DNA of 64,000 nucleotides from Lateolabrax maculatus (GCA_031216445.1 CM062202.1:20793501-20857500), one strand, 5' to 3'. Positions 35,901 through 48,604 are shown, counted from the first letter of the stretch. Translations and numbers: made by a program. Notes: generated by a model from the sequence alone, not told the origin.

Positions 35901-36299
35901 GTGCTCCTAATGGCAACAGTGCAAACAGCAGTGTGTTCTCAGCCAGCCGTGCAGCCAGTCCACCCAGCCATCACAAGAGCCCCTCGCCACCAGCTAATGC
36001 ACTGCTATTTATAGACCGTAAACAACACTAAACATGTCGAGATTGTCCCTTATCGTCACCTGTGCAAATAAAGCCAGATAACTAAACGCCACTGTCCACT
36101 AAATGAAACTCTGTACCTTTTAAAATGTGTGCTACATTCATATCAAACTCCTACCAAATGGAAGCTAATAGAAGTGTTTCTGCCCGTAAGAACTGTTTAC
36201 CTAAAAGTACAGTCAGTACCTCAGCAAACAATGAAATGGAACTAGAGAAAATGGAGAATCGAAGCTTGGGAAGGAAAGCTTAGGGAGAAAGGGGAATCG

Positions 36300-36300
<1 letters not shown>

Positions 36301-36333
<33 letters not shown>
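36301..36333. repeat. (GT)n microsatellite
   Basis: A perfect GT run of about 32 bases. Confidence 0.96.
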
Positions 36334-36336
<3 letters not shown>

Positions 36337-36839
36337 AGTCTGAGTGTGTGTGAGGAAAGAGAAAGTGGATGCAGACGGAGGGGTGAGAGTGCCCTCTGTT
36401 GACTGAGCTGGGTTTAACAGATCATTGCCAGAGACAGACACACGCACACAAACACGGCAAGCAGCAGAGTGTTCAGTTACTGTTTAGTCTGAAAGCGAAC
36501 ACACACACGCACTCACACACCACTGTGGCGCAGCCACCACAATACACACATGCAACTTCCAAAAAAATCAGCTACATCCAGACTGGGGGAGTAAACACTG
36601 TGGCACAAGAAGGGTGGTGTGTGTGTATATGTGTGTATGTGTGTGGAGGGAAAAGCATCCAGCCTCCATGCATGCACGTGTGTGTTTGAGTGTGTATTTG
36701 TGTGTATGTAAACCCTGTTGGACCATCAGCCGCTCTGCAGATTTTTGGATCCCTGCTGAGCTGCAGCTGCCTGAGTGACATGTGCTGCTTGAGCCCCAAA
36801 GCCCCCTTCAACTAAAATCACTTATCCTCACCCACCAAA

Positions 36840-36840
<1 letters not shown>

Positions 36841-36878
<38 letters not shown>
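36841..36878. repeat. (CA)n microsatellite
   Basis: A perfect CA run of 38 bases. Confidence 0.97.
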
Positions 36879-36880
<2 letters not shown>

Positions 36881-37563
36881 CATACTGTCCGTCTGCAACT
36901 GTTCTGAAATTGGAACTGTTGTATGTTGACACGCCATCCAGCAGTTTCCTGTTGGGATCATAGAGTCAGGCAGTTGATGGATGACGTCAGCTGCTGAGGA
37001 CTCACACACACATTTTTTTGCTGTTTTGTTGCTTTAACATGGGCTGCATCATCTGACATCACAGCATCTGCTTGGCTCCTCCCCTGGTCCTGTTAAGTTG
37101 AGGTCCAGTTGGAAGACCAATATGTCACAAAGCTGAACATAACTGTTTTCAGCCTGGTGCCTGACCAGCAGCGCTGGTTGCACTCCTGTGCCTCACATGT
37201 TCCCATCTGACTGAGACTCACTGAGCCGTTTGCCTCAACTTATCAGGTTGTAAAACACTCTCATTTCTCTTTTTTCCCGACATTGCAGGTCTGCTCTGGT
37301 TAATTTCTAAAAAGGGATCTTCGATCAAATGATTGTCACTTCACTGGTTGACTGCCTAAAAACTCTGCACACACATTAAATATAGGGCGATGGCTGTATG
37401 ATATAGTGTTTGTTTTCCGCTAGAGGTTCATGCTATATATCCTATCCTAAAAGCATAATAATTTAATTCTGCTGTTAGCAGAGGTGGTCATTATTTAAGG
37501 CAGGGCGGTTGCTCCCATTCTGCTGTGTTGACTGTATTTACGTGCACAATATGGAAGAAAACG
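36879..37563. other. unique noncoding stretch
   Basis: Nothing recognised between the CA array and the LINE tail. Confidence 0.5.
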
Positions 37564-37870
37564 ATCCATCCATCCATTCATTCTCCGCCGCTTATACAGG
37601 GCCGGGTCACGGTGGCAGCGACGTTTCCCAGCTCCTCCTGGGGCATCCCAAAGCGTTCCCAAGCCAGATGAGAAATATAATCTCTCCGGGGTGGTCTACC
37701 CGAGGGTGTCTTACCAGTTGGACGTGTCCGGAAAACCTCCAAAAGACAGGCGTCCAGGAAGCATCCTGATTACATGCCCGAACCAGCTCAACTGGCTCCT
37801 TTCGACGGAGCAGCAGCTCTACTGCGAGCTGCCTCCGTACATCTGAGCACCCTGTCTAACTAAGGGTGAG
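37564..37870 (-). pseudogene. 3' end of a non-LTR retrotransposon (LINE) ORF2
   Basis: The minus strand encodes DYISHLAWERFGMPQEELG and, in another frame, QLSWFGHVIRMLPGRL. Both are typical of the region downstream of the reverse transcriptase in a LINE family abundant in fish (known by resemblance, from memory). The copy ends in ATGGATGGATGG-type short tandem units (plus strand 37564-37578), the usual tail of such elements. Frameshifts and stops show it is dead and 5'-truncated, which is normal for LINEs. The clade (L2-, RTE- or Rex-like) is not resolved. Confidence 0.8.
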
Positions 37871-38982
37871 ATGACATGAAGGTTCTTTCCTGTCCTCGGA
37901 AATGTTAGTTTAACAAAAACGATCTTGACTCATGTGCTGGTCTCATCCTACTGGCAGCGCTTCTGTCTTTCTCTTCGCTAATTGATTCTTTCCCTGCAAA
38001 CTGGGGAAATGTTCTTTTATGAGTCTCCCAGATACACTGACATCACCTGTACAAACAAACAGACACGCACAGACAGGTGGCGTCATCTGGGTGACAAGTT
38101 GACAGTGAGACGGTGAGTCTGGCTGCGAGGGGGGGGGGGGGGGCGTCTGCTGTCATATTTAGAACACACACACACAAACTAACACACCTGTTATGCAACA
38201 CCGCTGCAGCCTAAAATCCTCCAATGTGACATTTCTCACTCTGCTAATTGGAGTGACAGCCACTGTGATCACCGACTTTGATGTTTGACAAGACAAAAGT
38301 AATTACAGCTATTCAAACCCCATGTTGTGACGCCATTGTTGCTCTGATCCGCGAAGCTACACTGTTTCGTATTTTCTTATTTATTTCTCAAACCGGAACG
38401 TTCTGCAGATGTGAGTTTTTGTCCGACAGCGGTGGTGATAAGCGCTCTGAGGTTGTCATAGCTGTGCCCTGGGTTGGAGTTTGTCTTCTGTGAAATATCC
38501 AAATGTCACTTTTCAACCCCTCCTCCTCCCCATCTTCTCTGCCTCTGTCTAACCCCCCACCCCCCATATTCCTGTCACTCTGTCTCACTCGCCCCGACTA
38601 TCAAAGCTTCCACTGTTTACTTTCTTCAATCTTTTGCCTTCTATCTCTCATTGTCACTTTCTTTCTCTCTCTTTCTTGCTTTTTTTTTCTTGCCACTCTC
38701 TCCCTCTCTCTTTGTCTCTTTGATGTTAGTGCAGCGCTGACATGGAGCCACTACAGACTCAACTCCCCCTGAATGTTAATGGAGTTCCTAGATTTGTGGA
38801 TGTGTGTGTGTGTGTGTTTGAATGCATTTGAGAATATTGTGTATGTAAGAGAATGGATGGGTTCGTATTTCTCTGTGCAAGTATGTATTGCTTAATTAAT
38901 TCTGGAAGAAAAATGTCTTAATGTTTTCATTTTCTTATCTTACTTAAAGCCCCTATGTGTGGACATTTTATGTGATCTTAGC
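37871..38982. other. noncoding stretch with poly-G and pyrimidine-rich tracts
   Basis: A run of 15 G lies at 38129-38143, a pyrimidine-rich tract at 38497-38722 and a short GT run at about 38802-38818. No gene is recognised. Confidence 0.5.
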
Positions 38983-39330
38983 GTCTTTAAAGCTGCTCTC
39001 ATCAATATATTTTAATTAACAGTGGCTCATATGACTGTGTATTGTGAAAGGTGATGCTCAAAGTGACAAACCCACGGAGAATTCACACTTGCATCTCCAT
39101 TTTACAAAGCACTGTAGCATCTTTCGACTTATTGTTTTGGTTTTATGGCCTGCAGAATAGTTAAATTTTGTTTTACTCTTTACTTGGGGGCATTTAGAAG
39201 CTAAAGAGGCAGGTTTTTCCTTCAGAAGCAGGTAGAGACCAAAACAGAGCTTAAAGTGAGTGTGACTATTGGACCTACATTCAGCAGTTCATCACAAACG
39301 CGACTGCAAACGAATTCTCACCACTTCCTC
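38983..39330 (+). mobile_element. interspersed element (family shared with 7850-8075 and 52500-52866)
   Basis: It starts TTTAAAGCTGCTCTCATC, followed by ATTAACAGTGG, a CAAAGTGACAAACCCACGG segment, TTGTTTTGGTTTTATGGCC and the AGAGACCAAAACAGAG core. The start and the CAAAGTGAC block match the minus-strand copy near 52.8 kb, and the later core matches 7.9 kb. It is noncoding, and its 3' end is diverged. Confidence 0.65.
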
Positions 39331-41162
39331 TATTTCCATTGCAACAGTATATCCTTGTCTTGTCATAGTAATGTTTGCTGCAACGGGAACATTCAATTTT
39401 CCATGAAAACTTAAGTTAGTTAGCAAATGAGAAAATAAGCGAACAACTGGCCCTCGATAATCAGGCCATCACATTAAAATCAGTTCGTGTGTTTATGTTT
39501 TGGCGAAGCGGTGCGGGTGGATTTGACGTCTTCCACATGTGTCCATGCCGAGTCCTGTTCCCAGGTCTCTGGAAGGTGGAAAACTCTGGAACACACCGTG
39601 TGTTGTAGCTACATCCAACTTTCCCTCCCCAGGCCTCCACTCGAGAGACCGGTGCAAAAGTTTAGTGAAAGAACACACATGCATGCCTCACACTGTCTTA
39701 CACACGCCAAACAGGACACACACTTGGACATGAAGGGGAGATATTTAATCATTGTCCATTTGTCTAGGGTGACATACATCTCTGACCTTGCACGTTATTC
39801 ACAGTGCTGTGTAACAGACTCCACGACACCCTTGTGACTCAAAGATCTCTTTTTCCATCCTTCTTCCTCTTTTCCCAAAGAATTCAATTGCTTTTCGTAT
39901 CCCTTTAGCTCCTCTTTTTTCTTCCCCTTGCTTCCATCTTTCACGTCCCTCCGTCGGAGCTCCTGCAAAGCGCTGCGTCGTGGTGTGGCGAGCTCTGAGA
40001 AACAAAGTGAAGTCTGATTTCCTTGCCATTATCAGCGCGCCTGTTTCCCCTCATTTCCACACAAACGGCTTGTCGGCCGGTGGCACGCTGCCACAACCAA
40101 TGCCAGTCTTTGTAGCTCTTCCAGGTGGGTGATTTATGCGTGGCGCTGAGCCCCCAAAGCGCCACCGAGCCTCTGTCGTCTCCCTTCTGCCAGGCTTGGC
40201 CCCCGATGGGATATAAATCCTTCTCAGCCGCCACCGCCGACGCCAGCGAACAAACAAACTTTCTCTTTCTCTTGTTGTTTTCTTTGCTTGGAAATATACC
40301 CTCTGTGTGTCCCTTTAAGTTGAGCAATGGATTGATTTCATCTTCCAGTTTTTTTTCTATCTCTCCCTTTATTATCCATCAGTTGCTTTTTGGCATGGCT
40401 GTTCAGCAGAAACTTCTGGCAAAGCAGAACAGAAGACTTTAATTGAAAAAACATCAAACATCTACTTTGATTGATTTTTCAGTGTTGATCCAAAACATAT
40501 TTCTGCATTGAAACTGCTGATAGAGTATGTTTTGTGAGACCTTTAAATTTGCCTAAGTAAAATATTCACTTATAATTTAGATTTAACGCCAGAATTTTCA
40601 CTCTTGATCATGGTGGAAAATGATCTGAAACTACACTACTGAACAGCATTATTTACAGCAGGATCATTTAGGGAATAAATGCACAAATAAATTATTTTCT
40701 GAGTACTTGCCTCATGGTGAGCATTAAACGGGTATCATAGTTTGTTGCAAAAGCATTGGTTCAAATGATACCGAGAATATCAGTGCTGGAATAACAATGT
40801 CATATAGTCAGAAACACCGTTCGAATCAACCATAAAACAGCTTTTACAAGAGCAGTTTAAGCGACAGCAAGGACACATCTCTGTCTCTCTGGCTCAGTTA
40901 GTCGATACTCTGCGATTTCCCCCTCGGCCAGTGCTTCCACGCCACACGGACAGACCGGATTAGGGTGTCAGTATGATGAGGACGAGGGCCCGAACTGAGA
41001 GGAAGAGGAAGAGGAAGGATAAGACTGAGTGAGAAAGAGCAGCGGGTGGGTGGGGGGTGGGTGGTCGACAAGGCTAATGGGTTCAAACTGGCCTGATCCT
41101 TCTGCTCTCACCAGAGAGGTCAGTCGAGCACACACTCCTAACTGTTCCCATGTTGTGACTGT
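39331..41162. other. unique noncoding stretch
   Basis: A GC-richer block at about 40030-40260 has overlapping open frames on both strands, but no domain or splice-flanked frame was convincing. It might be conserved noncoding DNA. Confidence 0.45.
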
Positions 41163-41201
41163 CACACACACGCACACGCACGCACACACACACACACACA
41201 C
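41163..41201. repeat. (CA)n microsatellite with CGCA interruptions
   Basis: CA array with several CG steps. Confidence 0.94.
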
Positions 41202-41304
41202 TGTACACACTCAAATCATGTTGTCATTTTTCTTTCCCTAAAAACATGGAAAACACTGATTACTGGATGTATACATTCACATGCACAAACACATGCATTC
41301 ACTA

Positions 41305-41307
<3 letters not shown>

Positions 41308-41339
<32 letters not shown>
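41308..41339. repeat. (CA)n microsatellite
   Basis: Perfect CA run of about 32 bases. Confidence 0.96.
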
Positions 41340-41343
<4 letters not shown>

Positions 41344-41889
41344 GTAACGTCATGAAATAAAGATCAGGGGTTGAGTCTGTTTTGCCTTTGTTTTCATAGC
41401 CTGAGTGAGCTGTGCAAAGTGCTGCGCTGTAATTTTAATGATATTTATGACTGTGCACACACACATCTGTCTCCAGCTGTCAACTCAGACACACATGCAC
41501 GTATGAAGACATGCAAGCTTGCGTACACACTGACATACAAATGCGAGCAGGCCTCACATAGGCACACAGAGTCCCACGCTCCTTACGAAAACACACACAC
41601 TCCAGCCGATGCAATATGCATGTCGGAATAATAAATGGAGATGGCAAGTGGTGTTACTGCAGGCGTGCCTGAGAAGGAGATCAGGACAGGCTTGAAAGGG
41701 GGTCAGAGGGTAGAAAAGTGTAAACTTTGTACTGAAACACCAAAAAGTTCAAGAGATTTGGACAAAATATGGAAATAATTAAAGCTGGAATGGAAAAAAA
41801 ATAAAGATAGAAGGAGGTAATGGTGGGTTGAAAAAGAAGTAGGAGGGCTGTGGTTGGAGTTTCGCACTAGAGAATAATAGATGGATATC

Positions 41890-41892
41890 TGT

Positions 41893-41936
<44 letters not shown>
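41890..41936. repeat. (GT)n microsatellite
   Basis: GT array of about 47 bases with one AT interruption. Confidence 0.96.
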
Positions 41937-41938
<2 letters not shown>

Positions 41939-43693
41939 TCCCTCTCACTGGGACCAGATGAAGTATTCCTCAGTGTCCGTGGCAATCGACCAGAGCAGCG
42001 CAGCTCCAATGATGGATACCACCGCACTAATCGCTCCTCCGATGCCTTCTGTTTCTCTCACACATACTTTGCTTCACCCTCACTCATTCATTTATCTCTC
42101 CCTCTTTCTTTTTTTCTTGTCCTCCCTCGCTCCCAATCCGCTCGCTCGCTCCTCCCTTCCAACTCTGCGGCACACAAACAGAAACAAATCACAGATTTAA
42201 TGAAATTAAGTCGGGAGGGAGGCCTGCCGGAGGGGCGTTTGTTTCACGTCTCCTGACAGCTGCCGCAGTGGCGCACCTCGGCCACCTGACTGACTCCACG
42301 GCCCGAGATGACTCCTATTTGAGAAAGTTCCAGACGTAGTCGTCTTTTCACACATGCAAAATTGCATCCAGCCACGCAGCTAGCAACATTCGCCCTTTGG
42401 GGAGGATAAATCATTAGGCAGCGGTTCCCAAAGTGGAGGGGAAACCCCACGGACCCAGAATCTTCATGGCCTGTACGAGAACATCTTGGAATTTGAATGT
42501 CTTTTTTAGTGTGTTACTCAATGAAACAACATCTAAAGAGCAGAGAACAGAGTGGTTGAGAGTATTGAATCCTGTAGGCTGTCATGTTTATTTCAATCTC
42601 TTGCTACCTTTCGAACGTGGGAAAAAATAAAATATTTCGATCGGTACGGACCTATTCCAATTTAAAATTCACAGTGCATAAGCACGAAAGAGGCTGTGCC
42701 TTGAGCTCCAGCAGGGGGTATTCTTAAAATGCAATGTGTCTGATCCCTTTCAACCTCTGCTGCCTCATCAGTAAACTAGGCTATTGTTGTTCTCTTGACT
42801 AATGCAAAATGCAGAAAAACTAGCGTACCATGTCAGTCATCCCCATTCCATTCGTACAATTCAACACAAACAGCCACTGGGTAAGAGGGAGAACGATAAG
42901 CATCGCTGAAATTTATCTACTACTCAACACCAACTGGCCCAGACTGGAACAGCCTCCATCAAATGTCCCGTCCGCTTTGACGCTGGATCATAATTCTTCT
43001 ATGCCCCACGATCAACAAGCACAGAGGTGATGATATTCCTGCCCTCGAGATGATTTTTTGGTACCACAGTTTTACTGCTGCATCACATTCAGTACCAGCC
43101 CATATCTACCTCTAATTGGGTTCTCTGGGATGCCATCTGACCAACTGGGAATCTGTGGTCTGATACTGGCAGTATTTTTGATATGGAAAAGTTTAGAAAC
43201 CATTGCTGTCAGTCTCCAGCAAACCTTATGGACAGATTGTTTAAGTGTCCTTTTAAAAATTTTACTCCCGGGTGTTTGCGCATGCGGCCAGTGTCTTTTT
43301 AAAGTGTATCCTCAAAGCACAAAGGCCCATAGTTGCCTGCAGGGCCCCTGGGTGTGAGCTGGATGTTCATGCTGACAGGGGAGAGATGGAGGGGGCGGGA
43401 AGAGCGGAGCAGGACAGCGGGTGGGGTGGCAGAGGGTCTCTTCTGATCTCCCATAATCCTCCACTTTGTTTTGGACCCACTCGAGAGCTCTCGCTTGAAC
43501 AAATACACACTTCTCCGACTGTCTAGCTTTCCAAGACACCTCCCCCCCCTCCTCCCTGTTTCTGCCTCTCTCCCTCATCCCTCTATCCCGGGACCCCATA
43601 GAGGGCCTGTCACCAGCACTGTTTTCCTTCTTTCATTTTTTAGCCTCCTCTGTTTGTTTTCCAAAATAAAAGGCTCATTGAGCGGTGTGGTAA
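41937..43693. other. noncoding stretch
   Basis: It holds a pyrimidine-rich tract at about 42080-42150, a possible hAT terminus (listed separately) and a C run near 43540. Open frames at 42830-43030 and 43058-43357 have no recognisable domain. No gene is supported. Confidence 0.45.
42419..42441 (+). mobile_element. possible hAT transposon terminus
   Basis: CAGCGGTTCCCAAAGTGG resembles the CAGTGGTTCCCAAACTGGGG-type terminal inverted repeat of hAT-Charlie-like elements. The opposite terminus was not found in the following sequence, so this may be a lone end or a chance match. Confidence 0.3.
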
Positions 43694-43705
43694 GTGTGTG
43701 TGTCT

Positions 43706-43736
<31 letters not shown>
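43694..43736. repeat. (GT)n microsatellite, interrupted
   Basis: GT run with two C interruptions. Confidence 0.95.
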
Positions 43737-43860
43737 GATAGTTGTTTTTGCTCTTGCCGGTAGAACCTTAATGACCTGAGTTCCACTCTGCCCAGCTGTC
43801 TCCACTCTGCATCAGCATTTAATCTGCACAAAGGCTACAGGACCACCCCAATGGGTCACA

Positions 43861-43861
<1 letters not shown>

Positions 43862-43892
<31 letters not shown>
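43862..43892. repeat. (CA)n microsatellite
   Basis: Perfect CA run about 125 bases after the GT array, so the two form a potential long inverted repeat. A C run follows at about 43947. Confidence 0.96.
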
Positions 43893-43894
<2 letters not shown>

Positions 43895-44640
43895 CGCTCA
43901 CCAGGTAATTATGAACCAAGGGAGAGAACAGGAGAACAGTCATCGCCCCCCCCCCCAACTTCTTTCCGCCTGTACTTCCCTGCTTCCCTAAGTCTATTCC
44001 CAAGGTTGAACACAGGGGCAATAAGTGTGTGTGTGGGTTTTTAAAGCAAACTTTGTGAGTTATGAGGAGCATGGGAGGCTGCGCTGCAACTTAAAGAGCT
44101 GAGTTAGCAGATGGGAGACAATGCACCTCAGGGAGACGGCAGGGAGAGAAATGAAGGCCTGGAGATCAAATCAAGACCTCGAGAATCTCATTCGGAGAGC
44201 AGAGGAAGTGCATCGCATAGGGGGAGACACAATAGAAAAACAAATCATGCGCAGGATGAAAAAAAAACCTCCTAGGGGATATTTCCTGTCCTCCGGATAT
44301 TGTTCCGAGGTGTTTTTATAAAGTTGAGTTGTGCGGTTGGCTTAATCATGCATCCACACTGCAACAAAACTCTAGCTGGCGGTGTTGTCAGAAGTGCAAT
44401 TTCTTTCCTGTGAGCTGAAACAAGCTGACCGGCGTTCCTTGGGACAGTTTGTCTACAACAAAGCTGTGGAGACGATAGAAAAGCTAACAGCCCCTGTCAC
44501 CGAGAGGTGAGGTGTAGAATATCAGTGTTAGACTGTCATTTTATTTTGATAGTCTGCTGCATTGACTTATACAGTGCATCAGTTCTGCAGAGGTTCAGCA
44601 GCGTCTCATGTTTCTATAGACTAGTTGCAAGGGAAGCCCC

Positions 44641-44654
44641 ATATACATACATAC

Positions 44655-44692
<38 letters not shown>

Positions 44693-44693
44693 T
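44641..44693. repeat. (AT)n(AC)n compound microsatellite
   Basis: ATAC units, then an AT run, then an AC run. Confidence 0.95.
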
Positions 44694-44773
44694 ATACTAT
44701 AAATATTTATGTTTAGTTTATCACATACTATATGTTCAGTACAGTCCCAGTAGACTGCATACTGCTGTTAAGT

Positions 44774-45106
44774 AAAAGGAATAGTTCGACATTTTGGAAC
44801 ACTTTTCTCGCTGTCTTTCCTGAAAGTAAGATAAGAAGAGATTAATACCACTTTTGTGTCTGTACACAAAATATGAAGCTACAGCCAGCCGCCGTTAAGC
44901 TTAGCTTAGCATAAAGACTGGAAACAGGGTAAACAGCTTGATTAAAAACAAAAAACAATAGAAAGAAACTAAAGAGAGAGCGGAGACTCCAGGAAGTCAC
45001 TGCTCGTGGGGGCTTAACCCCCCGTAAACCACAACTTGTCCTTCTTACTTAAAAGTTTTTGTACAGAACTAACAAAAGAGATGTTGAATTTGTTACTTGG
45101 ATGCTT
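44774..45106 (+). mobile_element. palindromic MITE, right-truncated
   Basis: It starts AAAGGAATAGTTCGACATTT, then ATATGAAGCTACAGCCAGC and TTAGCTTAGCATAAAGACTGG, then GAGACTCCAGGAAGTCACTG and CCCCCCGTAAACCACAACTTG. I remember this as a very abundant percomorph element made of long inverted arms. The left arm and centre are present and the right arm is lost after about 45106. Another copy's arm is at 32113-32230. It is noncoding. Confidence 0.8.
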
Positions 45107-45488
45107 TAAGGGGAACTATGTCGTCTCGACAGCGTGAGTTAGATGTCAGATGTTAATGTTTGAGTATCAATGATCTCTTGTGGCCATGGTGTGTTTATAA
45201 TCCAAACATACTGCATATTTGACACAGCACTAAACCTGTGTCCACAGCAAGTGTGGTGGCACAAACTCAGCACCAAAAGATGGATTTTCATAAATCATAT
45301 GTTAATATGAAATCTGTGAATTAATGACTGGCAGCATGTGGTTTGTGCCATAATGGAGTTATGGTCCGATGATCAAATGTTTCAGTCTGCACACACATGC
45401 ACAGTGGGACAGATGTATCATTCTCTACAGTGTGATCAATTGGTGGTCCACTGCAGAGAATTGACTGATCCCATGTTGAATGGAGCCA
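45107..45488. other. unique noncoding stretch
   Basis: Nothing recognised. Confidence 0.5.
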
Positions 45489-45492
45489 GTGT

Positions 45493-45543
<51 letters not shown>
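45489..45543. repeat. (GT)n microsatellite
   Basis: GT array of about 55 bases with one TTT interruption, ending at CCCGGGC. Confidence 0.97.
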
Positions 45544-45544
<1 letters not shown>

Positions 45545-45690
45545 CCGGGCGTGTGACAGAGTCGTTATTGATATCATATGGCTGCCTGCCGCTCAGATCA
45601 ATAGCTGTTTCTCTTCATAAAGTTGTTTTGACCGCATGTGCTATATGAAACCCATCTATACACCACCCGGGCTCAGTCTATACACTCCTC

Positions 45691-45763
45691 TCACACACTC
45701 ACACACACTCACACACACAAACACACACACACAAACACACACACACAAACAACCACACACACA
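45691..45763. repeat. (CA)n microsatellite, multiply interrupted
   Basis: CACACTCA and CACAAACA variants over about 73 bases. It lies about 150 bases from the opposite-strand GT array at 45489. Confidence 0.95.
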
Positions 45764-46719
45764 GGGGATGAAGCAGCCAACACTTATAAAAGCATGGCGT
45801 TTCTTCTTGAAGGGCAATTAAAAACTGGCTCCACAAAACACCACAGCATGCTTTTCATTACAGCACCATTGTTTTAGCTCTGTGGCTCACGCAGGACTTA
45901 CATGGCCTGAGGTTTACCCTAACAAGTTCAACTGTGTGGATAAACCCCCGTAGTCCTCCCCTGAGCTTTGACTTCACGACCCCTGGTCACTCACTCCTCC
46001 TCACTCATTCCTGACTGTATAAAGACCTGCCTGTCAACTCCTGCCTCACTTAGCTCCCCGTCCTCCACCTCTGCTCCCTGGCTAGACAGGAAGAGAGTCA
46101 CATGCCGTTGCTGGCTTTCGAATGATCTGGTTGATTGTAGGTTTTTTCAAATCTTTTACATTTGCTAAGGAGATTATGTGTTGCTCTGTGCGTGGGGAAG
46201 CAATTTAAGTCTTCACCTGCTGTGGATGAATGTCTGTGGAGGATTATTATTGCATTTACTATTGAATCCCGGTTTTGTATGTCCCTGGCCTCCAAGATTA
46301 CAAATACAAATGAAAGTGTTGTCTGGCACAAAGTCACATAAATTGTTGGGGAAAGTCGTTGGTTGCTTAATTACACAATGTTTGTTAAACAATACTGAAT
46401 TCAAGGCCGTTACCAATATCAATATTTGAGAGTTTAAAAGCGTGATAACGGTGGTAATGACGGGGAATTGCCGTCCGTCGTTGTCAATATTTCCCATGAG
46501 TTTTCAAACCTTTCTTTCTTGATGCTACGTTGGTCAATCATCTTTGTGAGAACACAACAAATAAAGTGTTCTTAATAAAGCATTTTTACAGTAGTGTCAA
46601 TATTGGAAAGCAAGAACAAAGATATTTTTAGAAGAGAAAAACATGGCACCTGGTAAATGACTGTTACGACTGTTATACTTAAGTGCCCATAAATGATGAA
46701 ATGATGGAAGGGACTACAA
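45764..46719. other. unique noncoding stretch
   Basis: No gene or element recognised. Confidence 0.5.
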
Positions 46720-47035
46720 GTGAAATGATTAGTTCATTGACAGAAAATCTATTATATTATAATAATCAATAAATCATATGTCTCTGATAATCAACTAAAC
46801 ATCAACTAATCTTTTAAGTACAAATTCCAACCATTCACTAGTTCAGGCACCTCAAATGTAAATCTGTTATCTCAATTTTCCATGATATTAGACTGAATAT
46901 CATTGGGTTTCTGACTGTTGGTTGGACAAAACAAATATGTCAGTGTGGGCTTTCTGTCATTTTATAAACCAGATGATAAATTGATTATTGAAGACAATAA
47001 TTAGCATTTTAATTAATAATGATAGTAAAGAAAGT
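46720..47035. mobile_element. diverged interspersed element of the 'AATAATCAATAAATC' type
   Basis: Features in order: TTGACAGAAAATCTATTAT and AATAATCAATAAATC, then AAATGTAAATCTGTTATCTC, a TTAGACTGAATATC motif, GGTTGGACAAAACAAATATG, GTGTGGGCTTTCTGTC, TTTATAAACCAGATGATAAA and TTGATTATTGAAGACAATAA. This matches the layout of an abundant fish element with terminal AATCGATTAATC-rich inverted ends, strongly diverged here. The assignment is from memory. Confidence 0.55.
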
Positions 47036-48567
47036 AGAGAATGAGTGAAGTCTCTAACCAACAGAAAATCTGTGGCAAGTGTTGCAAAGTGAAGTGAAAA
47101 ATAGATTTAAAGTTTCAACATGACCCTCAAAAATGCAACAAAACTTGGAAAACTTCACATTTCATGCTGCGATTATGAACACAGTCAGATTAATACAATA
47201 CGAGTCTGTTGTTGTACTATTTGATGAGATTACTGGTGTTCTTATAAAGACTGGAAATACTGTGATGTATCAAGTGCTTGAGTAAAAATTATGTTTATTA
47301 ATATGAAAATGCTTCAGACTGACATTTTATTATGATTTATATAGACATTCCATTTCGAAGGCTGTTGTGCAGGTTTTGTACCGCTCAGCGATATTGCCTG
47401 TGAAACGCAGCTAAGGCAATAAAGTAAGGAGGGTAAAAGCAGGGTAAAACTAAAGGTGAACACTGGGAGCTGCAGACACATCTGGCCGAGGCATTAGACC
47501 CCCCACTGACCCGTCACCCGGCCAAAGCTGAGAGATGGATGACCCTGAGCTGGACCTGAGTCAAACAGAGGACACACACTTACATCCTAAGTTAGTTCGC
47601 CCTATAGCCGAGCAACATAACTGGTGGGACCACATCTCATGTTTAGTCACTTAAAACATCTAAAAAATTTTACGATTCTTTTTTGCCGCTGCCCCGTATC
47701 TGTTTTCACCCGTGGCGGCCGGTTGTTTCCCCTCCCATCAGCAGCTCCAGCTATGCACTGTACAAACATGGCACTGGAAAGCCATCCATCACCTCCTGCC
47801 TGCAACCACCGCCTTGAACCCCTCTTTCCTGTAGTTATGATTGGAATGAGGCGGAGAATTCCTGGGGAGCAAATGGCAAGAGAGGAGAATGTGGAGTTTA
47901 ATTTGAGAGGATCTGCTTCCTGTACTTTCTCGCTGGAAAAGGTGGGGATAAGATGGATAGAAGAAATAAGGAGACGAGAATGAACAAAAAAGCATTTATA
48001 AAACTAATAAAAACTGATGGGGGGCACAAAGAAGGACGTCACATCTTCACACCAATCCTGTATTCTTATTAGCCTTATTCATGCTTCTTTTCTACTATAC
48101 ATTATATTTCTAAAGCTGCCTCTAGGGATATTTTATTTCTGTGTGTCTGCCAACACTGGGCCTTATCAACTTGTTCTCATACTACTCACTCCTAATGATT
48201 TAACAGTTCATTTAATCACAGCAATTTAGCTCTCCATCCATCAAAGCCGCTCTGACTGACAGTGATGAAGTATGAAACGTCTGTCACTGCCGCTGCCAAG
48301 ACCAAACTCTGGTTGAGGTTGATAGATCTATCTTGCTGTGGGGCTGGATGGGGGGAATATGCTGTTTTCGCATTGCGTCTGTCAAGCCGGCGGGGCCCGG
48401 GGGCAAAACAGGTAACGTATACGCATTGGCATCCGGGCCCCGGGGCTACAGCCTCAACCTGCGCTGACCCGGGCTCCTGTCAGAAGGTGAGCCACAAACA
48501 AGCTTCTTACAACAGAAAATAACACAGCTGCCTCTGTTTCTTATTTAATGAGGTTTGAATTCATTCA
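47036..48567. other. unique noncoding stretch
   Basis: A GC-rich patch near 48360-48480 (with GGGGCCCGGG) stands out. No gene is recognised. Confidence 0.5.
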
Positions 48568-48604
48568 TTTTTTTTTTTTTGTTTTTGTTTTTTTTTTTTT
48601 TTTT
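48568..48604. repeat. T-rich homopolymer tract
   Basis: T runs with two G interruptions over about 37 bases, immediately before the interspersed element at 48657. Confidence 0.94.

Noticed and set aside
41941..42045. Minus-strand 34-codon frame resembling a membrane segment (GIGGAISAVVSIIGAAL), followed by a GTGAGA donor-like site
   Set aside because: No credible acceptor precedes it. Its phase does not chain with the candidate exon at 51354-51465, and its length is within chance.
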